64,000 bases of DNA, taken from contig JAMSLZ010000003.1 of assembly GCA_026027325.1 (NCBI GenBank), positions 2,976,001-3,040,000 of the forward strand, read 5' to 3'. The notes below the pieces were generated by a model. That model did not search any database and was not told the origin of the DNA. It saw nothing but the letters and a program-made list of their open reading frames with translations. Both the position numbers and the translations under genes were made by a program. This DNA is from Actinomucor elegans. Its lineage: Eukaryota; Mucoromycota; Mucoromycetes; Mucorales; Mucoraceae. Positions 34,836-47,544 of the stretch are shown piece after piece (position 1 is the first letter of the stretch; the number at the start of each line of letters is the position of its first letter).

Positions 34836-35636
34836 TTAACGACACTCATGATGAGCCTTGAGACAGCGAACACCACAATAGTACTGGGATTTACATTTAG
34901 AACACACTGGCATTCCTCTTTTTTCGATACCGCAGTTAGAGCAACTTGACGATGATGCACTGGAAACAGAAGAAGTTCTAGAAGGCAATTTGGGACGATC
35001 GGCCGTTAGATGCTGAAGCGCAGTACGAGCCGATTGTTGCAGCATTTGAGCATCAAACTGTGTAGGAATCACAGATACACATTTACGGTAATAACTTATG
35101 GATTTGTTGATATCCACCTCTTCATAAAGAGTAGCACGACAGTAGTAGATAGTAATACGAATGGCTCGACCATAGGCTTCATTGATGGCCACATCAACTA
35201 CCTTTTCTTGGTCTTCTGTCATTAGTAGAGGTAAAGGTACCATGCGGTCCGGTTCTGAGCTTTCATCCTTGAGTTGCTTGCCCAATTCTCGCAACTCGTT
35301 TATTAACAGAGACACCCAGGGCAAATGGTGTATTTTAGAAACCTCCAGATGGCAGTGAATGAGATCCACGGTTTGTTCAACTAGATGAAACAGCAGTGCG
35401 TTACAAATGATGGGTTGCTTGTTTCTTGTTAAACGAAAGGCAGTGAGATAATAGTCGGCTACTTTGCTGCATTGATAACAGCCGTCATCGTGTTTGCACT
35501 CTACCACGGATGCCAATTGAGTAGCAGCCTCAACAGAGCCTTGCTTCAGTTGACGCTCCAGTTCTGATGTATTGTCTTGCAAAAGCGATTTTTCATTGGT
35601 GGAATGAAAGACGTTTGATATTAAGGCAGTGGGCAT
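34836..35636 (-). CDS. MYND zinc-finger protein with helical N-terminal region
   Basis: Single exon, 266 residues from the ATG at 35636 (MPTALISNVF). The extreme C-terminus (last ~34 residues) is a complete MYND finger, CSNCG...CSKCKSQYYC...C...H..C, a protein-interaction zinc module. The preceding ~220 residues are helical with Cys/His pairs, resembling TPR-like repeats, but no catalytic SET domain is present. An upstream in-frame ATG (35729) would add a low-complexity hydrophobic stretch lying on a purine-rich (minus-strand pyrimidine) leader, so I prefer the downstream start. Function unknown; probably an adaptor. Confidence 0.8.
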   Translation of the reverse strand: MPTALISNVFHSTNEKSLLQDNTSELERQLKQGSVEAATQLASVVECKHDDGCYQCSKVADYYLTAFRLTRNKQPIICNALLFHLVEQTVDLIHCHLEVSKIHHLPWVSLLINELRELGKQLKDESSEPDRMVPLPLLMTEDQEKVVDVAINEAYGRAIRITIYYCRATLYEEVDINKSISYYRKCVSVIPTQFDAQMLQQSARTALQHLTADRPKLPSRTSSVSSASSSSCSNCGIEKRGMPVCSKCKSQYYCGVRCLKAHHECR

Positions 35637-38362
35637 TTTAGGAGATAAGATGAAGAGAGAGAAGAGAGAGAGAGAAAAGAAAGAAAAGGATTCCAGAGTA
35701 GGCCTTTTATAATCTATCTTTTTTGACAAACAGTTGGTATAGGCCTGTTATATGATGGCAAAGTAACACACCCCCTCCACACGTGAGGTTGGACAAACGG
35801 TTTAACGTGGAGACTCAATCTATGAAGCTTAGGCTATTATGCATCCAGTGACCCCATGTGCTTTGACTGTTTTTGATCATTCTCCACTAAACGATCAGTA
35901 TTTAAGCTCATGTATATCCTATGTATCTTGTTTTCTTCCATTGATGATTATGCGCATGTCAAATTTGGATCGGCGTAATTGAATCAATTACTGTAACCTC
36001 AGTTTCAATAATTTGTGATTATAGGATTCTTCTTTCTATAATACACCCGAGGGTGTCTAGATTTTTGATTCCATGGTGTAACCTTTCCTGCAGGTCAGTA
36101 TTCAGCCTTTTAGCATCTATTATGTATCATTGAAGAAAATACCAAGAAGTTTGTATACAAGCAGAAGAAGAAAAAAGTACTTATCAATGCTTTATAGGAT
36201 TGGTACGCGTATCTTTTATCAATTCACGCTTCAACCACTAGAAAGGAAACCTTAAGATTTGGATTTTAATACTGTCCTACTTTGACGGAAACTAAAGTTC
36301 TAGCTTATGCCAAGTAATTATGTAACCATGTAAATGGCTACTGTAATTCACTTGCATCTTGTTCTTTATCATGTAAACCTACAAGTTGTATTTTGTAAGT
36401 TATTACTTCATCCATCAGCGTGATTCGGGCTACACTCAAATGAAATGCCGAACAAAATGTTGCTTGTGTTGATTTGATAAAATTTGAGGATTGCTTTACG
36501 TTAAAACCCAAATCAAGCTGGAGAGACTAGACTTATAAGTGCAACTTTTAGACTTTATCACGCGTAATAAGGTACAGTAGATCTTTTACGTAACTGCCTT
36601 CCATATAGATACATAAAGACCGAGTTACAAAAGAAACAAAACAATGTTCCATTATTCATACATGCATAGGCTACAGTTTTTTAAAAAGATGTTCCAGTTG
36701 AGGTGTACAAAAGAACTTCTACGCCGAAAATCAGTTTATTCTTCTGCTTCTAATGGCTTAACATGCAGTCTGGATCTAATACAAACCAAGAAGCAGTAAT
36801 TTGGGTATTGTTCCAATAATCTATATATATAAAGATCGTCATATTATTTTTTTTTGCATTTAATTTGAGCTGTCATTCCCATTGCTTATATTACATTATT
36901 TTATTTTTATCTTAAATGCCGCCTCGGAATGGATCTTATCAAGCAAAAAAAAAAAAAAGGTTTACATTGATAAGCTATAAAAGGACGTGGGCAAGTGCCT
37001 ACAGGCATCCAACGATTGGGTATGACCGTGCGAAAGTTCCTTCGGAAGGGTTACACTGACTTATTTCGTATTGGGGACACAAAATGAAACTTTCTTTCTT
37101 CTAGTTAAACTACGGTGTAAATCACACAGAGAATACAGAGAATACATAGTATACTATACAAAATTCATCCATTATTGTTCATTGTTATGTATTGATTTCC
37201 TAATGTCCTTCGGGTAGCCTCAAGCTACTCCTCCATACCGTAATCATTTATTGCATAGGCTGAGGGGTGTGCTGAACCAGATTTCGCACATAATAACATA
37301 AGTTCCGTCTTAAAACATAATCGTCATAATGTAATCTATTAACAAATATATCTCAACAACCACCCTACAAACAATATAGTTTTGCATCCGAAGCCTTTGT
37401 ATACTACTAGTTATATACCCGATAATAATATATATAGAGCCTGATTTCATATCCAAATGAAAATCAGTTGACTCAGAATTATCTTTTACCTTTCTATACA
37501 ATAAACCATTAGAAGGATTTTAATTGTATTCTTATAACGTTTTTTACATATTTTTATAACAAGGGGTATTGAATGAAGCATTTCCTTTTCCCCGATCAAC
37601 TCAACAAATATATATCCTAATAAAAGAAATGCTTATACTATATAGAAAAAACATGACAACAATTTGAAGTATACCATATACATTTATAAAAAAATTTTTT
37701 TAGGCAATCAGCTTTTAGCTATACACTACACGCAATAGCGAGAAAAACCATTTTAATCATATAGCGTTCTAGCTTTTTGGAGTATGCTTTTTATTTTTTT
37801 ATTTTAGTTTTAATATGAAATGCGTACCATTCGAAAGCCAGGCATGTCGTTTATAAAATCCCAAGCGCTAGATTGCATACATTACCTTTTAATAAATTTT
37901 GAAGCCGAAAAATTGAAAATCAGAGTTCACAAAATTGGTGCATTCTACTCAATTTAGAGATATCTCCGTTAAATGTATCTGATTAGCATAACTTAATTTA
38001 AATGAATGGCTGCATCCATTCGTATTTAAATCTGGGCTTGTAGTATCTTTTTTTTTTTTTTTTACAATGGATTATTTATAATTCTCTTGAAACAGTTGTA
38101 GTCATAGCACTACTCTATAGGCCTCTCTATCCATTTTGGTCATATATAGGATCCAGTTAGTAGTCCTTGCTGTTTCCATATAGTAATGTTTCAATTGAGA
38201 CTCACATTTAATATCTATAGTGTCAGTTAAATTTAACTGTTACAAAATTAAATATCACTTTTTCTTTCTAGAGAACAAATTACTATCCATTTAAAAGAAC
38301 TCATTTATTGATACATCTGATTAAAAGAAATTACTTGGTTATTTACAGTACTGAATGGCATT
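35637..38362. other. Gene-free 2.7-kb block
   Basis: Starts with a GA-rich tract (35641-35690) that is the leader of the MYND gene. No open frame has protein-like content. It includes the candidate structured RNA at 36.97-37.29 kb, listed separately. Confidence 0.6.
36975..37290 (+). ncRNA. Possible structured non-coding RNA
   Basis: A TATA box (CTATAAAAGG, 36975-36984) is followed by a locally GC-richer stretch in an AT-rich desert. Hairpins are GTGCC-TACA-GGCAT (near 36996), TTCC-TTC-GGAA (37037-37047) and a 7-bp stem GGGTAGC-CTCAA-GCTACTC (37212-37230). No snRNA, RNase P/MRP, SRP or tRNA signature was found, and there is no open frame. This is a hypothesis from base composition and inverted repeats only. 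Confidence 0.3.
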
Positions 38363-39457
38363 TTAAAAATGCATGATATTATCGATCTCTTTGTTGGTTT
38401 GGTAAAGCTTGGCATAAGCCTGTCTTAATTCTTTAAGCGCAGCCTTTTGAGCGGATTGCAGATCCTTTTTCATATGTGCAGCGACTAGTGTATTTGATTT
38501 CAATTTTTCCACATGCTTAAGGCCTACTTCAGTTCTTTCTCGAACACTTTTTTCAGCAGCAACTCGCAATTGATCAATCTCTGTTTTTAATGCACTGATA
38601 AACAGGTCTGTATCTTCATTTGGTGCTTCTTCCAAACTTAATACCCGTACACGCGACAGTATCAAATCAAGTTGATCCTCGAGTCGAAGTTTTTCTTGAA
38701 GTGCTGTTTCCATGATTGATTGAATCTCAAAGGCGGCTACAACAGCATCGCTATCTACAGTATCAAACTCAAGCACTATTTCTTGCGTAGTAGTTGACTC
38801 TGTGATACTTTTAATGATTTCTTGCGCTTTTTCCTTAGCTTCTTCCTGCTTCATTCCAGTTTGAATTGATTCTTGATTAAGCTGATCAATATAATCAAGT
38901 ATGCGTTTGGCTGTCTTTTTCAATTTGTCTTCTACCACAAAATCTTGTTTCTGTGGTACTTGTTCAGGCATTTTTCTTGTAGATGATGGGCTATTCACAT
39001 AGTCTTCTAATTGAAACAACCATTTCTTGCATTGTAAATCGGTAGCTTCCTTAACCCATGACCAAGGGATTGTTATATAACGATCAACCAAGCGATTCAG
39101 AAACCGCAATAGTCGTAATTGATCATCAGCAGTATAAAATAGAGATCGCAAGGCGCTACCCAACTGCTTCAATGCAGTTTTGACATTGGTTTTTTCAGAC
39201 CACTGGTATCCTGCCTTTAATTTAGTAGTATAAGGTGCAGTGATCTGATAGCAGTAATTCTTGGTTCGATCCATCCATTGTTCCAAGCAATGATAATCAA
39301 ACCCTTTAATATATAGAGTGTATGGTGCTCGAAGTTGTTTTGTGTATACGCATAAGCTATGTGCACTGTATTCCTCTTTGTTGCATGTCCATAAACCTGC
39401 AATGAATGCAGATCCAATCAGTGCAAATAGAATCATTTTCAAGATTATAGTCTTCAT
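38363..39457 (-). CDS. Membrane-anchored coiled-coil protein, unknown function
   Basis: Single exon, 364 residues. An N-terminal hydrophobic segment (residues 5-22, ILKMILFALIGSAFIAGLW) may be a signal peptide or anchor. It is followed by a Cys/Trp/Tyr-rich part (residues 25-145, with about six Cys) that could be luminal or extracellular. The C-terminal half is charged and helical with long coiled-coil-like runs (EEAKEKAQEIIKSITE, LRVAAEKSVRERTEVGLKHV). No family recognised. The ATG lies just 34 bases downstream of the stop of the small gene on the same strand, so the two could share a transcript or be parts of a single spliced gene; no phase-consistent junction between them was found. Confidence 0.7.
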   Translation of the reverse strand: MKTIILKMILFALIGSAFIAGLWTCNKEEYSAHSLCVYTKQLRAPYTLYIKGFDYHCLEQWMDRTKNYCYQITAPYTTKLKAGYQWSEKTNVKTALKQLGSALRSLFYTADDQLRLLRFLNRLVDRYITIPWSWVKEATDLQCKKWLFQLEDYVNSPSSTRKMPEQVPQKQDFVVEDKLKKTAKRILDYIDQLNQESIQTGMKQEEAKEKAQEIIKSITESTTTQEIVLEFDTVDSDAVVAAFEIQSIMETALQEKLRLEDQLDLILSRVRVLSLEEAPNEDTDLFISALKTEIDQLRVAAEKSVRERTEVGLKHVEKLKSNTLVAAHMKKDLQSAQKAALKELRQAYAKLYQTNKEIDNIMHF

Positions 39458-39491
39458 TCTAAAAAAATGACGCTAAACAATGTGAGAGAAA

Positions 39492-39842
39492 CTAGTTAAA
39501 ATAAGTACGATCAAACACCAGTGGTATAACTACCTTCTATATCGACAAGTTAGAAAGGGTTCTAGTTTTTTTTTAACAGGATAAATGTATATTTTGGGCG
39601 TGCAATTTACCTTTCGTGCACGATATGCTTTGCTTCTGAAATGTGACTTTTGTATTGAAACGGCTAGAAAGTTAAAATGTAAGAATTAAAGAAATGCAAA
39701 TAGAGGGGTTCCTTTTTTTTTTTTTTTTTTTAGTACCTTCAAATATACCATCGCCTCGTTCTACCGAGTAGTTCTTTGGCGGTACTAATTTCACTGGTGA
39801 TATATGAGAAGATTTATCGAAAATTGTTTCCCATTCAGTCAT
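39492..39842 (-). CDS. Small spliced gene, 67 aa, unknown
   Basis: Exons (minus): 39842-39737, 39663-39611 and 39536-39492. Both introns (73 and 74 nt) are GT-AG and preserve phase. The protein starts MTEWETIFDKSSHISPVKLV and ends with a basic patch (SKAYRARKK) and VVIPLVFDRTYFN. Three short exons joined in phase are unlikely by chance, but the product is too short for me to identify. It lies immediately upstream of the coiled-coil gene. Confidence 0.45.
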
Positions 39843-40631
39843 TATATAATGAACTAGGTAAAGTAGTAACAGACTGGATCTAGGGAAAAACTCATAAAGG
39901 TTACTCGCGTGAATCACGTGTATTTATGATTCAATTTTTTTTCTAAGCATATAATGCTATTTGGCTCATTTTTTTTTTAAAAAAAATGGATCGTATGTTT
40001 TTTTGCAATAAATATATCATTTTTCAGAGAATATTTTCTAGTACAGGGTGGTTTGATACATCTAAATGTATACAGTGATATTTGTTGCGCATTTCTCATA
40101 AAAAAAGCCATTTTTACTCACAAAACCAAAAGCTCAATAAATTGTTTATCAGTCGAAATAGTTCTACATTTTTAATATATCTTTGGAGCTTTCAATATGC
40201 AATTTAGATCTACACGCACTTTGTTTATACATTTGGCGCCTATATAGGCTTTCTTATTATTCGGAATATCAATCAAAGTGCCAAGAAGGGTGATGGGAGA
40301 AGGGTTTAATTCAGAAATCCCAACCTCAGCTTCCGCCATCTTTTTACCCTTAAAAGATTTTTTTTAAGTCTAATGCCGCTACAAGGTGGTTTTAATTAAC
40401 AATGGGACGATCTGACCCAACATAAGATTAGAACAGAATCTCGTATCAATAAAAGAAGGGGGATGAGGTTAAAGAAGATTCAGAGATTAGCTCTAAAACT
40501 TGAAAATATATATAGAAACAAACACGCTCTTTTAGATAAAGTACACATGCAAACGAATATCTAATTCTAATTGTATTTCATTCTTATAATTTCCAAACAC
40601 TCACCTAGGAAACGCAGTGGACGTAAAAAAT

Positions 40632-40669
40632 GTCAGTCAATCTCGGTCAAAAGTTACATCTGATTAGTA
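40632..40669 (-). repeat. Dispersed repeat, inverted copy
   Basis: Minus strand: GTTACTAATCAGATGTAACT then TTTGACCGAGATTGACTGA. Confidence 0.5.
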
Positions 40670-41776
40670 ACTTACGCCTAGAATGAACTGCTACAGAGTA
40701 TTTTAATTAAATGCATGTGTTATACATAGCTGCTTTCATTATTCGATTGCGATATTACATATATAGGTTACTAAGCTCAAAGGAAAATAAAATAAAATAA
40801 AGAACGAAAGCTTTTCTGATGCTATTGCTGTCAATTAGCACTCAGGGACTTGTATACTCTTAAACATCTATATCTGGCCTATTTCGAGTTTGAGCTGGCT
40901 ACAGCAGAAAGCTTGTTAAATCAAGTGCGTCACTAACCCAATGTACCTGATAATATAAAAAAAAACCAGATAACAAAAGCAGATTTTACATGTAATAAAG
41001 AATAAATCATCAAACTATATAACTGGGCTATATCTAGCTTTTTCTTTTTTCGAATACATGTATCTGACAGATTCTGATTTTAATACAATCTCGAGCAGAA
41101 TATGTTTCACAGTTACGTATTTTAAGTTTACTTGTGCTTTATCTGCATGCGAACACAGTCAATCCATCACCAATTGCGGTTTCTCTCTCTCTCTCTCTTT
41201 TTTTTTTTTTTTGCTCCGTAGACTGCTCCTAGGAAGAACAGTTGTAAATTATATTATATAAAATCAAGTTGAATTATAAGTATAGATACAAGGAAAGGAA
41301 AGAAATGCTTTGTGTAGAAGGAGAAGGGATTAGTAACAAATTGCAGGTTTTTTTTTGTGTAAGGGAGCAAGTTCTGGTTTTATTTTAAATCCTTACAATG
41401 TCATTATTATTATTGAAGAGGAAAAAAGATTGGGTATAAAGAGTCAAGAAGTGATAATATTAAAGATTTGAGGAGGTAAATGAAAACAAGTTAATCTAGC
41501 TTCGACAGACGTTCAGAATCAAGTCAGATTAAAAACCTAGAGATACAGGCAATTATATTTGTCAAGGAAAAAGAAATATTATCGAAAACGAAGCGCTAAC
41601 AAGGTTACCAAATGATCAAACATATACAAGTAAAGACCTGGTAGATATCAATTGCAGGTAGGGGATGATTAGTGTCTCGAGTCAAAGAGGAGAGGAGGAC
41701 TGAAAATTGCATGCTTTTCATGGTAAATTACCACAAGATAATAACCGCAACCCAATACAATTGCGTACCGATTCAA

Positions 41777-41779
<3 letters not shown>

Positions 41780-41817
<38 letters not shown>
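41780..41817. repeat. 38-base T homopolymer
   Basis: The longest single-base run in the window. True length is doubtful, since such runs are prone to sequencing and polymerase slippage. Confidence 0.9.
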
Positions 41818-41820
<3 letters not shown>

Positions 41821-42558
41821 GTTGGATTCACTTATGAATGGCTTAATGCCGCTGTTAGGATATGACGAATGGTTTTATCGCTACTTTTGTAGTAATTGAA
41901 GTGAATGGTGCTGATATTAGGAGTATGAATTGATCTTCCCTTTGAGGAGATCATTTGTGAAATAACAATAGTCTGAAAGTCATAAGAATAATTTCATTCT
42001 GAAAAAAACAGACCGATACGTGATGACATCGGAAAGACCATGATCAGTCATGTCGAGATATGAAAGAATAACTTAACTGAATGGATGGAGTGAGCAAATG
42101 ATCTATACACGGTTTATTGATGGAGAAAGATCTATCCGAGCCTTCCGAGCCGAGCAAGAAGCGTATTCTAGCTTTTTTTTTTTTCATGGGTACATCTGTA
42201 TATGGACCTACAGAGACCTGTTCGAAAGTACATGGGTCAATGCCGGAACAAGCAATATACACAGCTGCTTTACATTGTCTTGGACGAAACAAGTTTCAGC
42301 TAACGTGTTTGGATCCTGATTGTCAGAACAATTAAACGCGGTATGGTTGATAATTGTTAATTAGTGTATGCAAAGATCTACGCGCTATCATTCTTCATTA
42401 TATAGCCAATAAAAGTACACAATTATACAGTACTTTAAAATGGAAGATAACGGGATTGTGTTTGTGAAACATGTAGCTGATAGCAACAGCAGCTAGCAAT
42501 TCAATATAAATAACGAGTACAATCTATCTTTTCCTGTCTTTTTTCCTCACTTATTATA

Positions 42559-43430
42559 ATGCTTCAATCTCTCGAATTACCTGTCCTTTTGTTAGCCATT
42601 CCAAACATTCATAAGCTTAATGATATCAATGCTGATAATTTATCTTGCATGTGGACAGGTATGAGCCATCCTGTAATCCAAAAAGTCCTTTTTTGTTTAA
42701 CTCATCCTTTACAGTGTTCTCAAAATGCAAAGATAACCTGGAGAATGGTAGAAGATTAGAAAATATGAGCTGGAGACTCTGGTATCGAGAATGTACATTA
42801 AAAGAAACAATCCAGAAGTCCATTCCAATTCCTATTCAGAATACAGAAACAAATACAATAATCGAAAAACCTCTTACCCCAGCCTCATTTACCAAAATCA
42901 TTTCTTCATTAAATGAAAATCGCCTTGTTGTTCCTCAGCGCCCCATTTTAAGCATGACCGAAGTGCCCAGCCCCAATCCGATCATTACTTCAAAGCAACC
43001 TCCACCACGCAACAGCAAGTTCTTTATAAAAGAAGGCGAATCCGATGTTGATGATGAATCCGACTGGTCTTCCGATGATGAATACACAGATAAAGAAGGC
43101 GGATCAATTAAAGAGAAAACAACACAGCTAGTTCTGGATAACACGTTTAAAGAAGGTATTATGGATGAATCTGATGATGACTATGAAACTATAAATGAAG
43201 AAGAAGGTGATTATGAAACTGTGGATGAGGACGCTGCTGAAGATGATAAAAGAAACAAAGTAGATGAAATGGCATTTTTGCATGAATTCAGGAAACGATC
43301 TCCATGCAGTACGCGTCCCAAAGGCTATTCGCTACTGTCAAATATGCTGCGAGCTCAAGCGCCACCTGATTACCTCGCCAAATCAAGCAATAGTTATCTA
43401 CCAGTTCTTCCCGAACACTGGAATGCCTGA
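42559..43430 (+). CDS. DUF1752 (GATA-like, nitrogen-regulation type) protein
   Basis: Exons 42559-42658 and 42715-43430 give 271 residues. The N-terminal domain reads WTVFSKCKDNLENGRRLENM and SWRLWYREC across the splice junction. This is the short DUF1752 motif found at the N-terminus of areA-type regulators and of several fungal TOR/nutrient-linked proteins. The middle is acidic (SDVDDESDWSSDDE, DESDDDYETINEEEGDYE) and the C-terminus basic/Pro-rich. No zinc finger follows, so it is not itself a GATA factor. Likely a nuclear or cytosolic nutrient-signalling regulator; the exact role is unknown. Confidence 0.75.
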
Positions 43431-44783
43431 ACAAACTGTCAATCAAAATAGTATTTGTTCGCCTATTGACAACCTTTTTAGCTCTTTCAATCCTTATTAT
43501 TTAATTATTATACCATTGTTCTCCGCATCATTATATCTTATTATAGGCAATGCACCTTTCTTAATTTGATACTACATAACGCGTTGTTTTATACATTCTT
43601 TGTCCACCTAATTTCATTTATGACGAAGGACACACATATATATAATAAAATAGTCAGCGACTGCATGATTACTGTATACGCTTATTCTTATTTATAGTAC
43701 TTTTATACTGTCATTATAGCATATCAAACTGGTAATAATGATTATTCGTTTTCCAAACGTGGGTTTCATTGAACAAATATCTTATAGCTTGGAACTTCGG
43801 AAGATATACAGAAAAAAAATCCTACCTGTTTCGAATGGTAGTTTATTAATATATATATATATACGCTTACAAAAAGGGAACTGAACATTTCTGAAAGTAT
43901 AGCAATTTTTTTTTTTTTCATTCCAGAACAAGTGATCTTTTTCTTATTAGGCTATTACAAAAACTATATCATCGAAAGAGCATCCGATTTTTTTTTACAG
44001 ATATTCCTAAGCTTAAAAAGGTGATATATTTTACCTATCATCTGTCAAGTTACTTAATTTCCGAGCCTCAAAATTTTTCTAATAAATAAACAAGTCGCTG
44101 CTTAGGGAATTGGCATAAGGTGCCCTAACCTAAAGATCTCGCTAAAGATCTCGGTCAAATAGCACATCAAATTAGTAACCCATACTTAGAGCAAGTTGTT
44201 TCATCGGATGAACGGTCGGATCTATTGCAATTCTTTTACTACATTAAAAAAGATCGTAATTTGTTGATGGTAACCCTCATCAACCAAATGACTAATAGCA
44301 CTTTTTTTTTATATCAAGGTTTTCAACTTTTTTTCTTTTTTGATTTACTGATACAGTGGAAATGATTTCGGTGAATCAAACTTGTGGTTATATATTATTT
44401 GCACACGTTGCCAATAAGGCGACCTTAGATACCACGATCTTGATATGCATTATAGTGCATAAATAATAATACTATTCTATTTTGTACTGATTTAACATCT
44501 AGTGTTTGTATTAATATGCATGGTTCAGATGGTTCAGCTTATGAATACGCACAGATACGGTGCTGCAATCATTAATGAACCAATACAATGAAAAAAGCAG
44601 TTTCCTTTTATGCTTTAGGACAAGAAAAATATCGCGTGTTACCAATAAGCGTCATTCAATGCTTGGCACTCCGCCATTAGTCATAGTTAGCTGCAAAGAT
44701 ATGCTTAACGAAAAGAAGAGTCGAATAGGGGAAAGAAATAAAAAGTAGGAGGAGGGGAATAACACGTTTTTATTAATTAAAAT
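43431..44783. other. Convergent gene-free region
   Basis: 1.35 kb between the DUF1752 gene and the ubiquitin-AN1 gene. It holds one dispersed-repeat copy (44132-44179) and AT microsatellites; no gene. Confidence 0.55.
44132..44179 (-). repeat. Dispersed repeat, inverted copy
   Basis: Minus strand: GTTACTAATTTGATGTGCTA then TTTGACCGAGATCTTTAGCG. Confidence 0.5.
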
Positions 44784-45948
<1,165 letters not shown>

Positions 45949-46777
45949 TTAAGCAATGAGCTCAACAACACCACCAGCAGCCTTGATCTTCTTCTCAGCG
46001 AGACGAGAGACGAAACGAGTACGGACAATAACAGGTTGAGAGATGGTACCCTTGGCCAAGACCTTACCGTAACCCTAATAAGCGATACAGCATTAGTGAC
46101 AACACTTCAAATGTAATTCATTTTTTTTTTTTTTTTACCTTTTGGAGGGCATCGATAACAGGAACCTTCTCGGTGTTCTTGTATTGCTCACGAACACCTT
46201 CACCAGCAAGAGTCCAGATCTTGTCGAGGTTAACGACGGGACGCCAGTTGACGTTGTTCTTCAAGTGGAATTGACGCATACCGACCTTACCAAAGTAACC
46301 AGGATGGTACTTATCCATGTTAATACGGTGATGATGTTGACCACCAGCAAGACCACGACCACCAGGATGCTTTCTGTGCTTGCCGACACGACCGTGACCG
46401 GCTGAGACGTGTCCACGCTTCTTTCTGTTGTGATGAAGTCTGGTAGGCTAAAGACAAAAGAGAAAAGTTTAATATGTTGAATTTTTGCCGATGGAGCAGC
46501 GCGCAAAACAGAGCATCGAGATCAGAAAAGTGTTGATATTGAAATGCAATACTGTGCTGAGCAATGTGTTTGTCGATTTTGATTCTACTCTAAAGTTGAA
46601 TTGAAAAAAAAAAGGAGCTTTCTTTGATTATTTGATCTGAATCCATATTATGATATATGTTTTAAAAAAATCCATCCATCTTTCATCCAAATCGAATCAT
46701 CCACTTTAATCGTTTGCTTTTCGATTCATCTGTTCTGTTTTGCTTCGCTGTTCATATGTTATATATGAACTCACCAT
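45949..46777 (-). CDS. RPL28: 60S ribosomal protein uL15 (L27a/L28)
   Basis: Exons (minus): 46777-46775 (the ATG alone), 46447-46139 and 46074-45949, giving 145 residues. The sequence reads [52 protein letters not shown] and ends GGVVELIA, a clear uL15 of the cytosolic large subunit. Codons are strongly biased, as in highly expressed genes. The first intron is 327 nt, by far the longest in the window, and follows directly after the start codon, a habit of ribosomal protein genes. Immediately inside its 5' splice site is a perfect hairpin (46750-46770). Confidence 0.95.
46750..46770 (-). promoter_or_regulatory. Perfect hairpin at the 5' splice site of RPL28 intron 1
   Basis: On the transcribed strand GTTCATAT-ATAAC-ATATGAAC forms an 8-bp stem with a 5-nt loop starting four bases after the intron's first base. 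It could hide the 5' splice site. A regulatory role is inference. Confidence 0.4.
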
Positions 46778-47544
46778 TTCAGTAAAAGAGGGGGATCTTT
46801 AGTTTTGCCAATGCTTCTGTTTAATTTTACTTATTCTGTTGTGCTGCTAGCTTTTCATCCTCAGAGATTCCGGGCTCAAACCAAGTCCGGCATTCAGCCT
46901 AGCCGCCACTAGCCCCGTAAATTTTTCTCTAGCACGTTCGCTTAACGCTAATTTTTACAGTCCTCTAGTGCCTATCTATGATGATATGTACCTTTATAAA
47001 AATTGGTTTATTAGAAAGGTCGTGTTATTTTTCATTTTCCCATTAGATAATATTGAATTATCTCGGCTTGTTCTTTATCCAGCCACGTTTTCATGGTTTC
47101 CAAAGGATACCTTGGGCTGTCATTTCAATGTCCGGTCTCAATGGCATTTCTATCTCTTTCTCCTGCCCATACTATAATGTAAAGATGAAAATGAATTAAT
47201 TGAAAAGAATGCATACTTTCCCTTATCGCTCTCGAGAATAATTGAGCTATCTCTGTTATTTGTCGAACTAGACAAGGTTTTGATCTTAAGATAGAGGAGG
47301 CAGCATATTTAATTACCGCAAGCCAATAAAAATACAGAGACTTTCAGCAGTAAAAATCACTTGGGCTGGCCATGATGCTTATTGAATAAGTGTTTATAGT
47401 GCAATTATGGGTATCTGTTTATTCTTATTTAAAATATGTAGCAAAAATATATCGATTGTTATCTTTTTTTTTCTATTACTACGCGAGTCTTACGATTTGA
47501 AAGGCTCATAGCAGTCTAGGTAGAACTTTCTTGAGCACACTTAT
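46778..47544. other. RPL28 promoter region and downstream flank of the next gene
   Basis: 767 bases. A GC-richer patch at 46870-46925 contains short inverted elements (for example TCCGG twice) but does not fold into a tRNA. No gene seen. Confidence 0.45.

Larger units (their letters stand above)
39843..42558. other. Gene-free 2.7-kb block
   Basis: AT-rich with homopolymers, including a 38-base T run (41780-41817), a (CT)n/T tract near 41184-41212, and one inverted dispersed-repeat copy (40632). A 72-codon open frame near 42117-42335 was considered and not accepted. Confidence 0.6.

Noticed and set aside
42117..42335. 72-codon frame with a Cys-rich end (HCLGRNKFQLTCLDPDC)
   Set aside because: A T run breaks its middle, no homologous domain is recognised, and no splice partners are evident. 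Possible but unsupported.
46865..46930. GC-rich patch resembling a tRNA T-arm on the minus strand
   Set aside because: The stem around GGTTTGAGCC does not pair and no other arms are present.
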